Shown here: one piece after another, positions 25,715 through 34,746 of the stretch
How positions within the stretch are numbered: position 1 is the stretch's first letter
Layout of the letters: every line of letters starts with the position of its first letter
Source: Candidatus Melainabacteria bacterium
GTDB lineage: Bacteria > Cyanobacteriota > Vampirovibrionia > Obscuribacterales > Obscuribacteraceae
Assembly: GCA_016212515.1 (NCBI GenBank)
Contig: JACRFZ010000038.1
Location: forward strand, 1 to 64,000
DNA length: 64,000 nucleotides
Direction: 5' to 3'
Notes under the pieces: generated by a model
Told to the model about the DNA's origin: nothing
Database searches by the model: none
What the model saw: only the letters and a program-made list of their open reading frames with translations
Position numbers and translations under genes: made by a program

Positions 25715-26641
25715 GTGGCCCTGGTCGTAGCTGTCTTAATTGATGTTGCCGGACTGGTTTTCTTCATACTCTACCTGAATAGCGCCGGGAAAATGAAGGG
25801 TCTGAAGAAACAGCGGGACGTGCTCACCAGTAATATTCAGCAGTATCGCAACACCTCAGCCTTCGGCACCGGCGAGAGCGATCCTAATGTGCCGGAGAAA
25901 GAGACCTTTGTGTCAAGCTTTGATGGTCAGCAAGGCTTTTATGCGCTCTCGCCGCCCTTTATGCCCAGTAAGGCGGAAGATTCCACCCTGATAGTTTATT
26001 TCCACGGTATGGGCTCCACCTATATGGAACCATATCTAGTACCAAAGGATAAGAGCATCGCTCAGGTTTGCCGGGATCAATTAAGACAGGGAGCCTTTCT
26101 TTCCGTAGACTATCGGGGCAAGGCCTCCTGGCTGAACCAGGCCGCCCTTGCCGATGTGGACCAGAATGTGCAGGCGGCACTATTACGATTTCCGGCCCGC
26201 AAGATCATTTTAGTCGGCACCTCCATGGGCGGCTGCTCGGCCCTTTCTTACTCTTATCTGGCAGCACCGGACATCAAGGAAAAGATTGTAGGCGTGCTTG
26301 CTTGCGAAGGAGCCGGCGACCTTGTGGCTCTCTACAAACAGACCGATTCGGACCTGGTTAGAAAAGGCTTGATCGAAGCCTTCGGTGGTCTTCCCGAAAT
26401 CATGGGCAATGAATATGCCCATCACTCTATCTTGAGCAATCTGGCCATGGTCAACCGCAAAGTACGCTATGTCTTGCTTTCCGCCAGCCAGGACGACGTG
26501 GTGCCCAGCGCCCTGCAAAAATCCATGGCGGAAAAACTGAAGGGAGCCGTTGACTCCGTAGAGCTAATCGAATTTCCAGACCGTCATGGGGTGCCGGAGG
26601 CGGCCGTCTACCAAAAAGGTCTGCAGTCCCTGGTCAAATAA
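25715..26641 (+). CDS. Membrane-anchored alpha/beta hydrolase
   Basis: A 308-residue protein with an N-terminal membrane helix (ALVVAVLIDVAGLVFFILYL), then an alpha/beta hydrolase domain. The oxyanion strand is IVYFHGMGST, the nucleophile elbow is GTSMGGCS (Ser), and a C-terminal His is in FPDRHGVP, with an Asp in SASQDDVVP. The active site would face outside. The start listed is GTG; reading from ATA at 25694 adds IGKKILI, a basic pre-helix segment that fits membrane topology and a strong ribosome site. It probably forms an operon with the dioxygenase upstream and the Nudix gene 17 bases downstream. Confidence 0.82.
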   Translation: MALVVAVLIDVAGLVFFILYLNSAGKMKGLKKQRDVLTSNIQQYRNTSAFGTGESDPNVPEKETFVSSFDGQQGFYALSPPFMPSKAEDSTLIVYFHGMGSTYMEPYLVPKDKSIAQVCRDQLRQGAFLSVDYRGKASWLNQAALADVDQNVQAALLRFPARKIILVGTSMGGCSALSYSYLAAPDIKEKIVGVLACEGAGDLVALYKQTDSDLVRKGLIEAFGGLPEIMGNEYAHHSILSNLAMVNRKVRYVLLSASQDDVVPSALQKSMAEKLKGAVDSVELIEFPDRHGVPEAAVYQKGLQSLVK

Positions 26642-26658
26642 GTGCAGAGGAGTTAAGA

Positions 26659-27114
26659 ATGGGCATAGCGGCTTGCCGGGTAACCGTGGATGTAGTGGCT
26701 CTGAAAGCGGTGCCGGGTGATCTGGCGCTGCTACTCATAGAAAGGAAACATCCGCCCCATCAAGGCTGCTACGCCCTGCCCGGCGGCTTCCTTGATGACG
26801 AAGACGAATCACTGGAGCAGGCGGCCAAACGGGAATTGCAGGAAGAAACCAATGTGCTGGTGGGGCTCGAACAATTGAGCAATTTCGGCACTTACGGCGA
26901 TAAAGGACGCGATCCGCGGGGACGCACTGTGACTGCTGCTTTTCTGGTGGAACTGACTGAAAGCCAGGCGGAAGCCATGAAAGCAGGTGACGATGCCGCC
27001 CATGCGCACTTCTACGCCCTGTCGGCTCTACCGGAACTAGCCTTTGATCACAAACAGATATTGGCAGATGCGCTCAAGCACAGAGCCCTGCTCAGGAGTC
27101 GAGACGGGGGCTGA
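26659..27114 (+). CDS. Nudix hydrolase
   Basis: A 151-residue Nudix protein, which hydrolyses a nucleoside diphosphate linked to another moiety. The Nudix box lies at residues 43-66 (GGFLDDEDESLEQAAK, then RELQEETNV). All Mg-binding Glu residues (E59, E62, E63) are present. Compared with the consensus there is one extra residue before the conserved Glu, and Asn replaces the final Gly. ATG has a GAGGAG site. The pattern resembles ADP-ribose pyrophosphatase/NrtR-type Nudix domains; the exact substrate is open. Confidence 0.85.
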   Translation: MGIAACRVTVDVVALKAVPGDLALLLIERKHPPHQGCYALPGGFLDDEDESLEQAAKRELQEETNVLVGLEQLSNFGTYGDKGRDPRGRTVTAAFLVELTESQAEAMKAGDDAAHAHFYALSALPELAFDHKQILADALKHRALLRSRDGG

Positions 27115-27655
27115 CCTTTTTCCAACTGCCCCGGTAATGCAGCTTCTTCCACTTACCATCGTGTTTTACAAAAACATCGGTGCTATGTGATTCGAGACAG
27201 ACAGGTGTCTTGCCGCTTATGGTCTTACGCAGCAAGAAGGTAACTGTGGCCCTATCGCCGCTCACCTGGGCATAAGGTTGTTCGATATGATAAGAAACAG
27301 CACCGCCGCCGGCCTGTGCTACGGACTTTTCATAGCGCTTCTTCATCTCAGCCAGAACGGCTTCCCTACCGCATAGAAGCTTCTTACTATCTTCATCGAA
27401 GGTGGTGACATTTTCATCCATGTATTCACCGACAGTGGAGAAATCACCTTCGTTCATGGCTTTCACCAGATGATTGAGGGTGTCGATTACCTTCTGGGAT
27501 TCCTCACAGGCCGCATGGGGGTCGGTGCACTTCACATGGCAGAGTTGCTTGCCCTTAGCCTCAGTGGCATCGGCCGCCGACACCGATGACCAACCGAGAA
27601 GGCAGGCCGCCAGACTGAGCAGAAGTGCTGAATCAATGTATGTGTTTCTTACCAT
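27092..27655 (-). CDS. Secreted SnoaL/NTF2-like protein
   Basis: A 187-residue protein with a signal peptide (ALLLSLAACLLGWSSVSAA) and a Cys-containing segment (CHVKCTDPHAAC). An NTF2/SnoaL-like cone domain follows: LVKAMNEGDFSTVGEYMDENVTTF, then DVFVKHDGKWKKLHYRGSW. Such domains bind ligands or act as small enzymes; no catalytic residue can be pinned down. Its 3' end overlaps the convergent Nudix gene by 23 bases. Confidence 0.72.
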   Translation of the reverse strand: MVRNTYIDSALLLSLAACLLGWSSVSAADATEAKGKQLCHVKCTDPHAACEESQKVIDTLNHLVKAMNEGDFSTVGEYMDENVTTFDEDSKKLLCGREAVLAEMKKRYEKSVAQAGGGAVSYHIEQPYAQVSGDRATVTFLLRKTISGKTPVCLESHSTDVFVKHDGKWKKLHYRGSWKKVSPRLDS

Positions 27656-27689
27656 TCTCTTCCTCCGGCAATGCCAGTCTCATGAATAC

Positions 27690-27989
27690 TTACTGTGCCT
27701 GTCTCATGGCGGTTTCCACATCGCGTAAAGCTCGGTCGTTGTCGCGCATATAGGCGTTGACGCGATCTAGCTTCTGCTGCAAAAGCTGCACCTGTTGGCT
27801 GAGCCTATCGGCTTCACTTTGCAGATATTTGCGTTGATCAAGCAACGCATCACGGCTTTTGGCCAGACTGTTGTAGACCTGCTGCGAGGACTGCCCATAG
27901 GCCAGGCTGCTGACTGCAGCTATGAACATAAGCTGCACGATCAAAACCAAGACACCCAGGGCTCGATTTGCAAATCTGAGGGAACGCAT
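27690..27989 (-). CDS. Small exported coiled-coil protein
   Basis: Ninety-nine residues. A signal sequence or membrane anchor (VLVLIVQLMFIAAVSSLAYG) is followed by about 65 residues of heptad-rich helix (DALLDQRKYLQSEADRLSQQV and beyond). It lies upstream of, and on the same strand as, the NTF2-like gene (34-base gap), so both may be expressed together. I do not recognise the family. Confidence 0.62.
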   Translation of the reverse strand: MRSLRFANRALGVLVLIVQLMFIAAVSSLAYGQSSQQVYNSLAKSRDALLDQRKYLQSEADRLSQQVQLLQQKLDRVNAYMRDNDRALRDVETAMRQAQ

Positions 27990-28229
27990 ACAAACTCCAA
28001 ACTAGTTCTAGATCCGGTTCAAACAAAACTTGCCTGAATTGCTTGCTTAACTAAATTAGTTAGGAAAGCCAGCCTGACAAGATTACTGTAAGTACCGGAG
28101 AAGTACCGGAGAAATAGAACCGAGAAAACATATATTAACCGAGGTTCACTAGATTTCAAAGTATTGTTTCCCCTCTCTCTGTAAACTAAAGGCGAAGACT
28201 CTAAAGATGAGCACAGACCGCATAGGAAA

Positions 28230-29213
28230 ATGATGAGCAAGGAAGTGGAAGAGAAGAGGCCCCAGGCAAGTGACCTGGGCCAGAAACTGGTAGACACCGT
28301 CATCGCTCTTGGTTTTCTGGAAGACTTTGGCGGTTTGCCCGAAGCAGCCAAGTTATCCCTCAAGGATAGTCTGCTAAGCCTTCCGCAAGGTGAAGAGGAA
28401 GATTGGCGAGCCTTTGACATAACCACAATGGCCACCATCGACGCCGACGCCGTCAGCGAGGCCAGGCTGGTACTGAAGGAACCGGCTGTAATTGCCGGTC
28501 TTGATCTCTTTACCCTGGTCTTGAAGAGTCTGGACGAAAAAATCGAAGTGGAAATTCTGGCCCGGGAAGGTACCTATATAAGTAAGGATGCAATTCCCCA
28601 GACCGTGGCCGTGGTGAGAGGGCACGCTCGCACCTTGCTCATGGGCGAACGCCTCTCCCTCAATTTGACCCAGAGAATGTGCGGCATTGCCACCCTCACT
28701 CGCAAATACACCGAGAAAGCCGGCGCCAAAGGCATCCAAATTCTGGACACCAGGAAGACCACTCCCGGTCTGCGCATGATGGAAAAAGCCGCGGTCAAAG
28801 CCGCCGGCGGCACCAATCACCGCATGGGTCTATACGACGCCGTCTTGATCAAGGACAACCACATCAAAGCGGCCGGTTCCATAACCTGCGCTCTCATGCG
28901 CGTCAGAGACTTCCTCAAGGCCAATCCCCAGTGCCGTCCAAGAAAAATCCAGGTGGAAGTATGCACCCTCGAACAACTGGCCGAAGCCCTGGAACAATCT
29001 GTGGAAGCCGTTCTACTTGATAACATGGAGCCGGCTCTCGTGAAAAAAGCTATCGAAAAGATATCGAGTACTAAGAAGAATTGCTTTGTAGAGGTATCAG
29101 GCGGAGTAAATCTATCCAATCTGGACGGATATCTCATAGAGGGCGTAACGGCTATATCCATTGGTGCCCTCACCCATTCAGCCGCCAACATTGATTTGTC
29201 CCTGGAGTTTTGA
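28230..29213 (+). CDS. nadC: Nicotinate-nucleotide pyrophosphorylase (quinolinate phosphoribosyltransferase)
   Basis: A 327-residue enzyme making nicotinate mononucleotide from quinolinate and PRPP in NAD synthesis. Core landmarks are LNLTQRMCGIATLT, ILDTRKTTPGLR, HRMGLYDAVLIKDNHI (phosphate and substrate contacts), IQVEVCTLEQLAEAL and VEVSGGVNL...ISIGALTHS. It is slightly longer than usual (about 280-300) through an N-terminal extension. ATG at 28230 or the adjacent ATG could be used. nadA and nadB are not in the window. Confidence 0.94.
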   Translation: MMSKEVEEKRPQASDLGQKLVDTVIALGFLEDFGGLPEAAKLSLKDSLLSLPQGEEEDWRAFDITTMATIDADAVSEARLVLKEPAVIAGLDLFTLVLKSLDEKIEVEILAREGTYISKDAIPQTVAVVRGHARTLLMGERLSLNLTQRMCGIATLTRKYTEKAGAKGIQILDTRKTTPGLRMMEKAAVKAAGGTNHRMGLYDAVLIKDNHIKAAGSITCALMRVRDFLKANPQCRPRKIQVEVCTLEQLAEALEQSVEAVLLDNMEPALVKKAIEKISSTKKNCFVEVSGGVNLSNLDGYLIEGVTAISIGALTHSAANIDLSLEF

Positions 29214-29464
29214 CGGGTTTCCGAGTGATTAAGTTTACTCCATGTTGCATACTGACAACCGGCATAAATCCTGGTCCCTGCAGGGTTTCAACTTAAATGT
29301 TATAAGAAGCTTTACTAAAACGCTTTACATTCCAAAACACTAGCTAAGGGTATACACTTAGATACATCTTCAGTTTGTTTTTATATTTTCAAAAGTCCAT
29401 TAAGTGACTTGGGTTAGACCAGGCCGCCTCTTTTTTGTAGATTTATCTCCTAAAGGAAAGTGTC

Positions 29465-29929
29465 ATGAAAGACCACCCTCCTCAAAACGGCCTAAGGGTA
29501 CTGGAAGGAAACAAAATGACCCCCCCGACCAAAATCTTCATCATCGACAGCGACAGGCTATCGCTTGTGACGCTAAGTCTCTGGCTTGATCAGGTGAGAG
29601 ATTTCGAAATAGTCGGTACCTCCTTGCCCACCGGAAATCTAGAAAGAAGAACGGCAGACGCCCAGGCTGATCTGGTCATCCTCAATATCTCATCGCCTTC
29701 CATCGACGCTCTGTCAGTCTTGCGCCGGCTCAAGCAAATGAAACAAGATATGCCGGTCATCCTCCTTTATGACGGCGAGAAGCACGACCTTGATGGTCCT
29801 CTCACACTTGAGTCCGATGCTCAACTATCTCCGGAAGTCTCATTGAAAGAACTGGTAGACGTAATAAAAAAGTTCGGACACCGGCAAAAGGTTATGAGTG
29901 TGCCCATGTTTATGGTCAAGGCGGGCTAG
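29465..29929 (+). CDS. Receiver-like domain protein lacking the phosphorylatable Asp
   Basis: A 154-residue single receiver-like (REC) fold. The acidic pocket strand is KIFIIDSDRLS, and the strand that normally ends in the phospho-acceptor reads DLVILNISSPSID, so Asn (N74) replaces Asp. A Lys follows in SPEVSLKEL. This argues for a phosphorylation-independent pseudo-receiver. The ATG is supported by AAAGGAAAG eight bases upstream. No output domain or partner kinase lies nearby. The 250-base gap upstream holds nothing definite. Confidence 0.68.
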   Translation: MKDHPPQNGLRVLEGNKMTPPTKIFIIDSDRLSLVTLSLWLDQVRDFEIVGTSLPTGNLERRTADAQADLVILNISSPSIDALSVLRRLKQMKQDMPVILLYDGEKHDLDGPLTLESDAQLSPEVSLKELVDVIKKFGHRQKVMSVPMFMVKAG

Positions 29930-29950
29930 TAACCCTCCTTAGATAGACAA

Positions 29951-31171
29951 TTGCCATTCGAACTATATTTTATTTTGATGGTGGTCTTACTGATCACCCT
30001 TACCCTGTGTAAACCCCTGGCCCGAGCCACGTCCCGCAAGAAAAAACCGGGGGCAGGCGATAATTTACTGCCCGTGGAAGCAGCTTATTTAAGCCGCCAT
30101 GGTGATACCAACTTCGCGGTGCTGGTGCTGCTCTTCGACCTGGTGCACCGGGAAGTGAAGGAACCGCAGACCACTCTGCTTATCAGTGCAAGTGGCAATT
30201 CTGCTTCTAGTTCCGGTGATGCCAATAGCTACTATACCGGCTCTATCAAAGAGCAGGTGAAAAGAGCCATAACCGATTGGGGCAAGAAAAAGGTGGAAGA
30301 GGTTCTGGAAATCGATCTAAAAAAGAACCCTCTCGGTCTTTTCAAGCGTATCCCATTTCTGTATCGAGTAATTCGTGACGGTCTTCTGGAGACCATCAAG
30401 GAGCTTCTGAAAGACCCTCGCAGCATCAAAAAATATATTTCTTTGCACGGACTTATGCGCCTGGCTACGGAGATAGGAGCCACCGGCTATAAGCAACAAC
30501 TAGCCAATGCGCTCAGGCAGAATCTGCTTCAGCGAGGCTACATATTTCAGGAAGCCGAGCGACAACGGGCAGGGCAATTGCTCTGCCTTCTGGCCATATT
30601 AGCTGAGCTTTTCGCAGCCATTCTGGTCTTTACGACCATCAAAAATCCCATCGACGCCGCTTTGATCTTCCTGAGCGCCCTTATAGGTGCCGGCTTCATT
30701 AAGGTCACTCTGGGAGCCAGGGAATTCATTCCCTATTACAGCGAGCTAATGGCCGTTCTTGAGCATACCCATAATGCCAATCTAAGGGTAAGGGCCCTGC
30801 AGTTCTTCCTCAAGGTCGTGAACGGACTCCTCTTTACAGTCTCCTATGCAGCCTTTGCCCTGGTGCTGGCATTTGGTTCCTTTCTGCTCTATGTAGTGCA
30901 CGCCGTCAGCGACCTGGGCACCTACCTGGCCCTTCTCGCTCAATTATTGACACAGCTTGCCATCCTCACCTGCTTCATAGAAGCCCATTTGCTCTATTTT
31001 CACGATAGCCCCACCCCGGAAGGACAGGCAGCTTTGCAGGCTCTTAAAGATACATACAAAGGCAAATCCACCATAGATACCTTAAAATCAATGCTCACAG
31101 GTTCCACCTACGAAAGCGATATGAGTTATATGCTCGCCATCTATGGTCCCGAGTCGCTGCTATTTCTATAG
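29951..31171 (+). CDS. Multi-spanning membrane protein of unknown function
   Basis: A 406-residue protein. One N-terminal helix is followed by a soluble region of about 170 residues starting LLPVEAAYLSRHGD, which resembles the AyL-type segment seen in some uncharacterised membrane families. Then come two close helices (about 215-255) and two or three more (about 290-345). The start used is TTG at 29951, with no clear ribosome site. It follows the pseudo-receiver gene by 21 bases and may share its transcript. Confidence 0.62.
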   Translation: MPFELYFILMVVLLITLTLCKPLARATSRKKKPGAGDNLLPVEAAYLSRHGDTNFAVLVLLFDLVHREVKEPQTTLLISASGNSASSSGDANSYYTGSIKEQVKRAITDWGKKKVEEVLEIDLKKNPLGLFKRIPFLYRVIRDGLLETIKELLKDPRSIKKYISLHGLMRLATEIGATGYKQQLANALRQNLLQRGYIFQEAERQRAGQLLCLLAILAELFAAILVFTTIKNPIDAALIFLSALIGAGFIKVTLGAREFIPYYSELMAVLEHTHNANLRVRALQFFLKVVNGLLFTVSYAAFALVLAFGSFLLYVVHAVSDLGTYLALLAQLLTQLAILTCFIEAHLLYFHDSPTPEGQAALQALKDTYKGKSTIDTLKSMLTGSTYESDMSYMLAIYGPESLLFL

Positions 31172-31229
31172 CACTACCGGCAATACCAGTATTTTTGCGC
31201 CACCACCAATAGAGAATCAATAAAATCAA

Positions 31230-32066
31230 ATGAATCTTCCTCAGGGTATGACAGCCATAATCACCGGTGCCTCTACCGGTATAGGCAGGGGTCTGGCACT
31301 ATCTCTTACCAAGATCTACAAGGCCAAACTGGTCTTGACGGCAAGAAGCCGGGAAGACCTGGAGACACTGGCCCAGGAGGTCAAGCGACTGGGTGGCGAT
31401 GCCGTGGTGCTGGCCGCCGATATCGCCGATGCAGGAGTGACGGAGAGCCTGGTCAATCTGGCCGTTAAGAACTTCGGCAAGCTAAATATGGTAGTCAATA
31501 ACGCCGGCATGGGTATCTCAGGCAGCTTTGCCAAACTATCGGAAGAAGACTGGCGCCGCATCTTCGAAGTCAATTTTTTCAGCGCCCTTACTCTCACCCA
31601 GCATGCTCTGCCGCACTTACGCGCCGAAGAAGTAGCGAAACTGGTTAATATCTCCTCCGTAGCAGGCAAAGTATCAATTCCCGGCTCAGTCAGCTACTGT
31701 TCCACTAAGTTTGCTCTCACGGCTTTATCAGAAGGTCTGGCTGCGGAGCTGGCTCCAGATAACATCGATGTGCTGACTGTCTGTCCCGGTTGGGTGAGGA
31801 CGGAGTTCTTCCAGAAAAACGACCTGCCCGATACCAGAAACCCTACTGAAATAGCCAGACGCAACGACCTGAAAGGCTTCCTCATGAAGAATGTGCTCAG
31901 CATCAGCACCGAGGAATGCGTCAAGGAGATCATCGAAGCCCTGGAAAAAGGCGGTTCCAGAGAGCTAATTTTGACCCTGCCCGGTAAGGTAGCCGAACGC
32001 CTTCAAGGTACGGCACCAGGGGTGATGCGTTTCCTGGCCAGGCAAATCAGACCGGAATACAAATAG
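31230..32066 (+). CDS. Short-chain dehydrogenase/reductase
   Basis: A 278-residue classical SDR. The cofactor motif is TGASTGIG (12-19), NNAGMG is present, the catalytic Ser sits in NISSVAGK and the YxxxK pair is in YCSTKFAL. VLTVCPGWVRTEFF follows. The arginine after the first strand (TARSRED) suggests NADPH preference. The substrate cannot be inferred; the C-terminal ~25 residues resemble acyl- or ketone-acting family members. Confidence 0.9.
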   Translation: MNLPQGMTAIITGASTGIGRGLALSLTKIYKAKLVLTARSREDLETLAQEVKRLGGDAVVLAADIADAGVTESLVNLAVKNFGKLNMVVNNAGMGISGSFAKLSEEDWRRIFEVNFFSALTLTQHALPHLRAEEVAKLVNISSVAGKVSIPGSVSYCSTKFALTALSEGLAAELAPDNIDVLTVCPGWVRTEFFQKNDLPDTRNPTEIARRNDLKGFLMKNVLSISTEECVKEIIEALEKGGSRELILTLPGKVAERLQGTAPGVMRFLARQIRPEYK

Positions 32067-32077
32067 AATAAAGGTTC

Positions 32078-34507
32078 TCAGGGCTGTTCAAGCAACTGCA
32101 CTTTTACAACGCTTTCAACCGGCGTGGTAAAGTGGCAGAAAAAAGTGCCCGGCAAAAGGTTGGTGAGCAGGTCCTGGTAAAACTTATCATGATCCTGATC
32201 AGAGAAAAAGCGAGGTTTTTCACCGGCTCCCACAAACAAGCTCCGAGCAGTTGGAGCTTGTATACGCAGGCCCAGGCTGGGAAAGATTCGCCGCCCTAAC
32301 TGAGAGGAATCTCTTCGCCCGACCGCAAAGGATATGAGCAAATTAGCCCGATCAAGCAAGCGCTCCGGCAAATCGGCGTGCATCCAACTGAGACTCTGCA
32401 TAGAAGCCAGGTAGAAAAGACCCGGGCAGCCGCAGGCAGCAGCACTAAATTCAAGGGTACCGGCATCCAGGGTCCGGTCAGCGCCGTCAATATAGACCGA
32501 CAGATTACTGGAGATATGACCGGCTAATTTCAGCCTGACTACAAAGCGGTTCAAGAAACAGGCAAGATAGGCAGTCTGAGACTGCAATATGTGCAGGGGC
32601 AATTTCACACACAGCCCGCCGGTCTCGACGGCCCTGACACAGCCGGGAAGCAGGGCGGGTAGGCAGGCCAAGCACGGCAGCGCCAGAAGCGACAAGATAA
32701 GGGACGAACTCTCACTGCCAATACCTGAAGCTTGCAGCCGGGAAGGAAGTTCATCCACCTTGATCTTCTCAAGGAAGAAACCCTCCAGGACCTCAGTAAG
32801 AGCCATATCCTTATCTTTGGACAAGCCGGGCAAATTGACCTTTTGCATTAGCGAGACGCCAGCGAGAGCCTCAACCATGCACTGGGCGGCAAGCAGGCTG
32901 AGCTGCTCTTTTGAAGCGGATGGAGAGCGCGCCGAAGCAGTCAGCTCCGGTGCGGTAGCGGAGAAATCCCAAAAGCAGAAAGTATCCGCCTGCGAAAACT
33001 CCGACTGCAAACCATCAAATAATGCCCCCTGCGTGTCAAGAACAAAGATACTGCCGTTTACCCGCTCCTGTCTGATCAGGCGCCGCAACAACCGGGTCTT
33101 ACCCTTGCCGCTCTTGCCCAACACCAGTGCAAATGACAGACCGGCTCTCACAGAAGGCGGTACAACGATAGTCTGACGCCGGGGCCATAGAAGGTTGAAA
33201 TCCAGATATGAACCAAGTTCCAGTGCGCCTTTCACACCAGAGACGGGAGCCAACTGCCGCAATAAGAGGCGGTGCGCTGCCTCACTTTCACCCACATAAC
33301 GATTCTGAACCGACCTGAAGAGCAAACCTCCGGGTCCGAAGACCAGTTGACTGAGGAAAACCAATCCAACTCCCACCACTATCAGCCCGAGGGCTGCATA
33401 GAGGGGCTTGAACATAAACAACTGCAAGAAAAGAGGGAAGGCCAGGCCAATGCAAGCCACGCTGACGAGCACTGCCAGTAGTATCAGCCTATGGCCAGAC
33501 CGCCAATCCCGTATCACCGTCTTAGACGAGGCAGGCGAGGCATCGTCGTCGGCAAGCGCTATGTCAAAAGACGACCGGAGAGCGCTTATGAGGTCGGCTT
33601 GAAACTGCTCAAGACTTTGATAGCGTGCCTCTCGGCTTTTAGCAAGCCCTATCTCTATAACCTCTTCCAATTGCAAGCCGAAATTCAAGTCGGGGCGACT
33701 AAAGGCAAGAGATGCCGGAGTGCGGTTTACATGCATGGTCATGGTCTCAAAGGCGTTCTTCCCCTTGAAGGGCGGCTCACCGGTCAGAGCTTCATACAAA
33801 CAGCAGCTGAGCGAGTAGATATCGGATCTAAAATCGACGTCCTCGCCAAGACACTGCTCCGGACTCATATATAGAGGACTACCAAGAATTTCACCGGTCT
33901 GGGTAAGATTCAAGACACCACTGTTCTCACCTTCGCCTGAACCCACTTTGGCGATGCCGAAGTCGAGAAGCAAAGCCTCTTGCTCGTCGGCATCTGTCAG
34001 CATAATATTGCCCGGTTTCAAGTCTCGGTGCACAACCCCCTCAGCGTGCGCCTGCTTCAACCCCTCAATCACTCTGGTAAAAACCTGCTCTATTTCAACA
34101 AAGCTTAGCTGACCCCGCTCTTCGATGAGCTGCTTGAGGGTCTTTCCTTCAATCAAATCCATTACCAGAAAAGGCTGCCCGCTTTCGGTCAAGCCAAAAT
34201 CATGCACTGTCACAACGGCCGGATGCCTGATGCCGGCCGCCGCTCTTGCCTCTCGCTGAAATCTGGCCAGGGCGGCCGCATTCTCGGTCAGATGAGCAGG
34301 TAAAAGCTTCAAAGCCACGTCGCGATCAAGCAGCAGGTCGCGGGCCCGAAAAACACTGCCCATGCCCCCCTTGCCAATCAACTCTTTCAGGGAATAACGC
34401 CCGGAAACAAGCTCGCAAGCACTGTCCGCCCGGTCAACCGGAGCGGACTCCGGCGTACTTCCGTCCACCAGCGTTTCGTCTTTGGCCGGGCTGAACTCGC
34501 CATTCAT
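32078..34507 (-). CDS. Ser/Thr protein kinase fused to transmembrane segments and a P-loop ATPase domain
   Basis: A protein of 809 residues from the chosen ATG at 34507, which has AGGAG five bases upstream; an upstream ATG at 34579 would add 24 residues. The kinase domain (about 37-310) is complete: glycine loop GKGGMGSVF, K67 in VALKLL, HRDLKPGN (160-167), DFG (182-184) and SPLYMSPEQ. Two or more membrane helices span about 340-392. The C-terminal half has Walker A GKSGKGKT (464-471), then SIFVLDTQGALFDGL and VYIDGADRTL, recalling HerA/VirD4-type ATPases that gather membrane-linked cargo. This pairing is not one I know. It may be a kinase-regulated membrane motor. Confidence 0.78.
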   Translation of the reverse strand: MNGEFSPAKDETLVDGSTPESAPVDRADSACELVSGRYSLKELIGKGGMGSVFRARDLLLDRDVALKLLPAHLTENAAALARFQREARAAAGIRHPAVVTVHDFGLTESGQPFLVMDLIEGKTLKQLIEERGQLSFVEIEQVFTRVIEGLKQAHAEGVVHRDLKPGNIMLTDADEQEALLLDFGIAKVGSGEGENSGVLNLTQTGEILGSPLYMSPEQCLGEDVDFRSDIYSLSCCLYEALTGEPPFKGKNAFETMTMHVNRTPASLAFSRPDLNFGLQLEEVIEIGLAKSREARYQSLEQFQADLISALRSSFDIALADDDASPASSKTVIRDWRSGHRLILLAVLVSVACIGLAFPLFLQLFMFKPLYAALGLIVVGVGLVFLSQLVFGPGGLLFRSVQNRYVGESEAAHRLLLRQLAPVSGVKGALELGSYLDFNLLWPRRQTIVVPPSVRAGLSFALVLGKSGKGKTRLLRRLIRQERVNGSIFVLDTQGALFDGLQSEFSQADTFCFWDFSATAPELTASARSPSASKEQLSLLAAQCMVEALAGVSLMQKVNLPGLSKDKDMALTEVLEGFFLEKIKVDELPSRLQASGIGSESSSLILSLLALPCLACLPALLPGCVRAVETGGLCVKLPLHILQSQTAYLACFLNRFVVRLKLAGHISSNLSVYIDGADRTLDAGTLEFSAAACGCPGLFYLASMQSLSWMHADLPERLLDRANLLISFAVGRRDSSQLGRRIFPSLGLRIQAPTARSLFVGAGEKPRFFSDQDHDKFYQDLLTNLLPGTFFCHFTTPVESVVKVQLLEQP

Positions 34508-34746
34508 AGGCGCTCCTCTTACCTGGCAGGCAGTAAATTTATACCTTCTACCCGCTGTGTTCATTTGTATGATGCCCAAAGGTCTGGATTTTGAAAGCTA
34601 CCACCGGTCAAATCACTTTCTTGAAAGGTAACCAATATAGATTTCGAAGGGAAGTTTATCGGTCACGAAAGCGACCAATGCGGCTGCCAAGCAGCGCTTT
34701 GGGGGCAGGCAAGGCTAAAATGTGAGCATCCTGTCGAAAGAACCAT

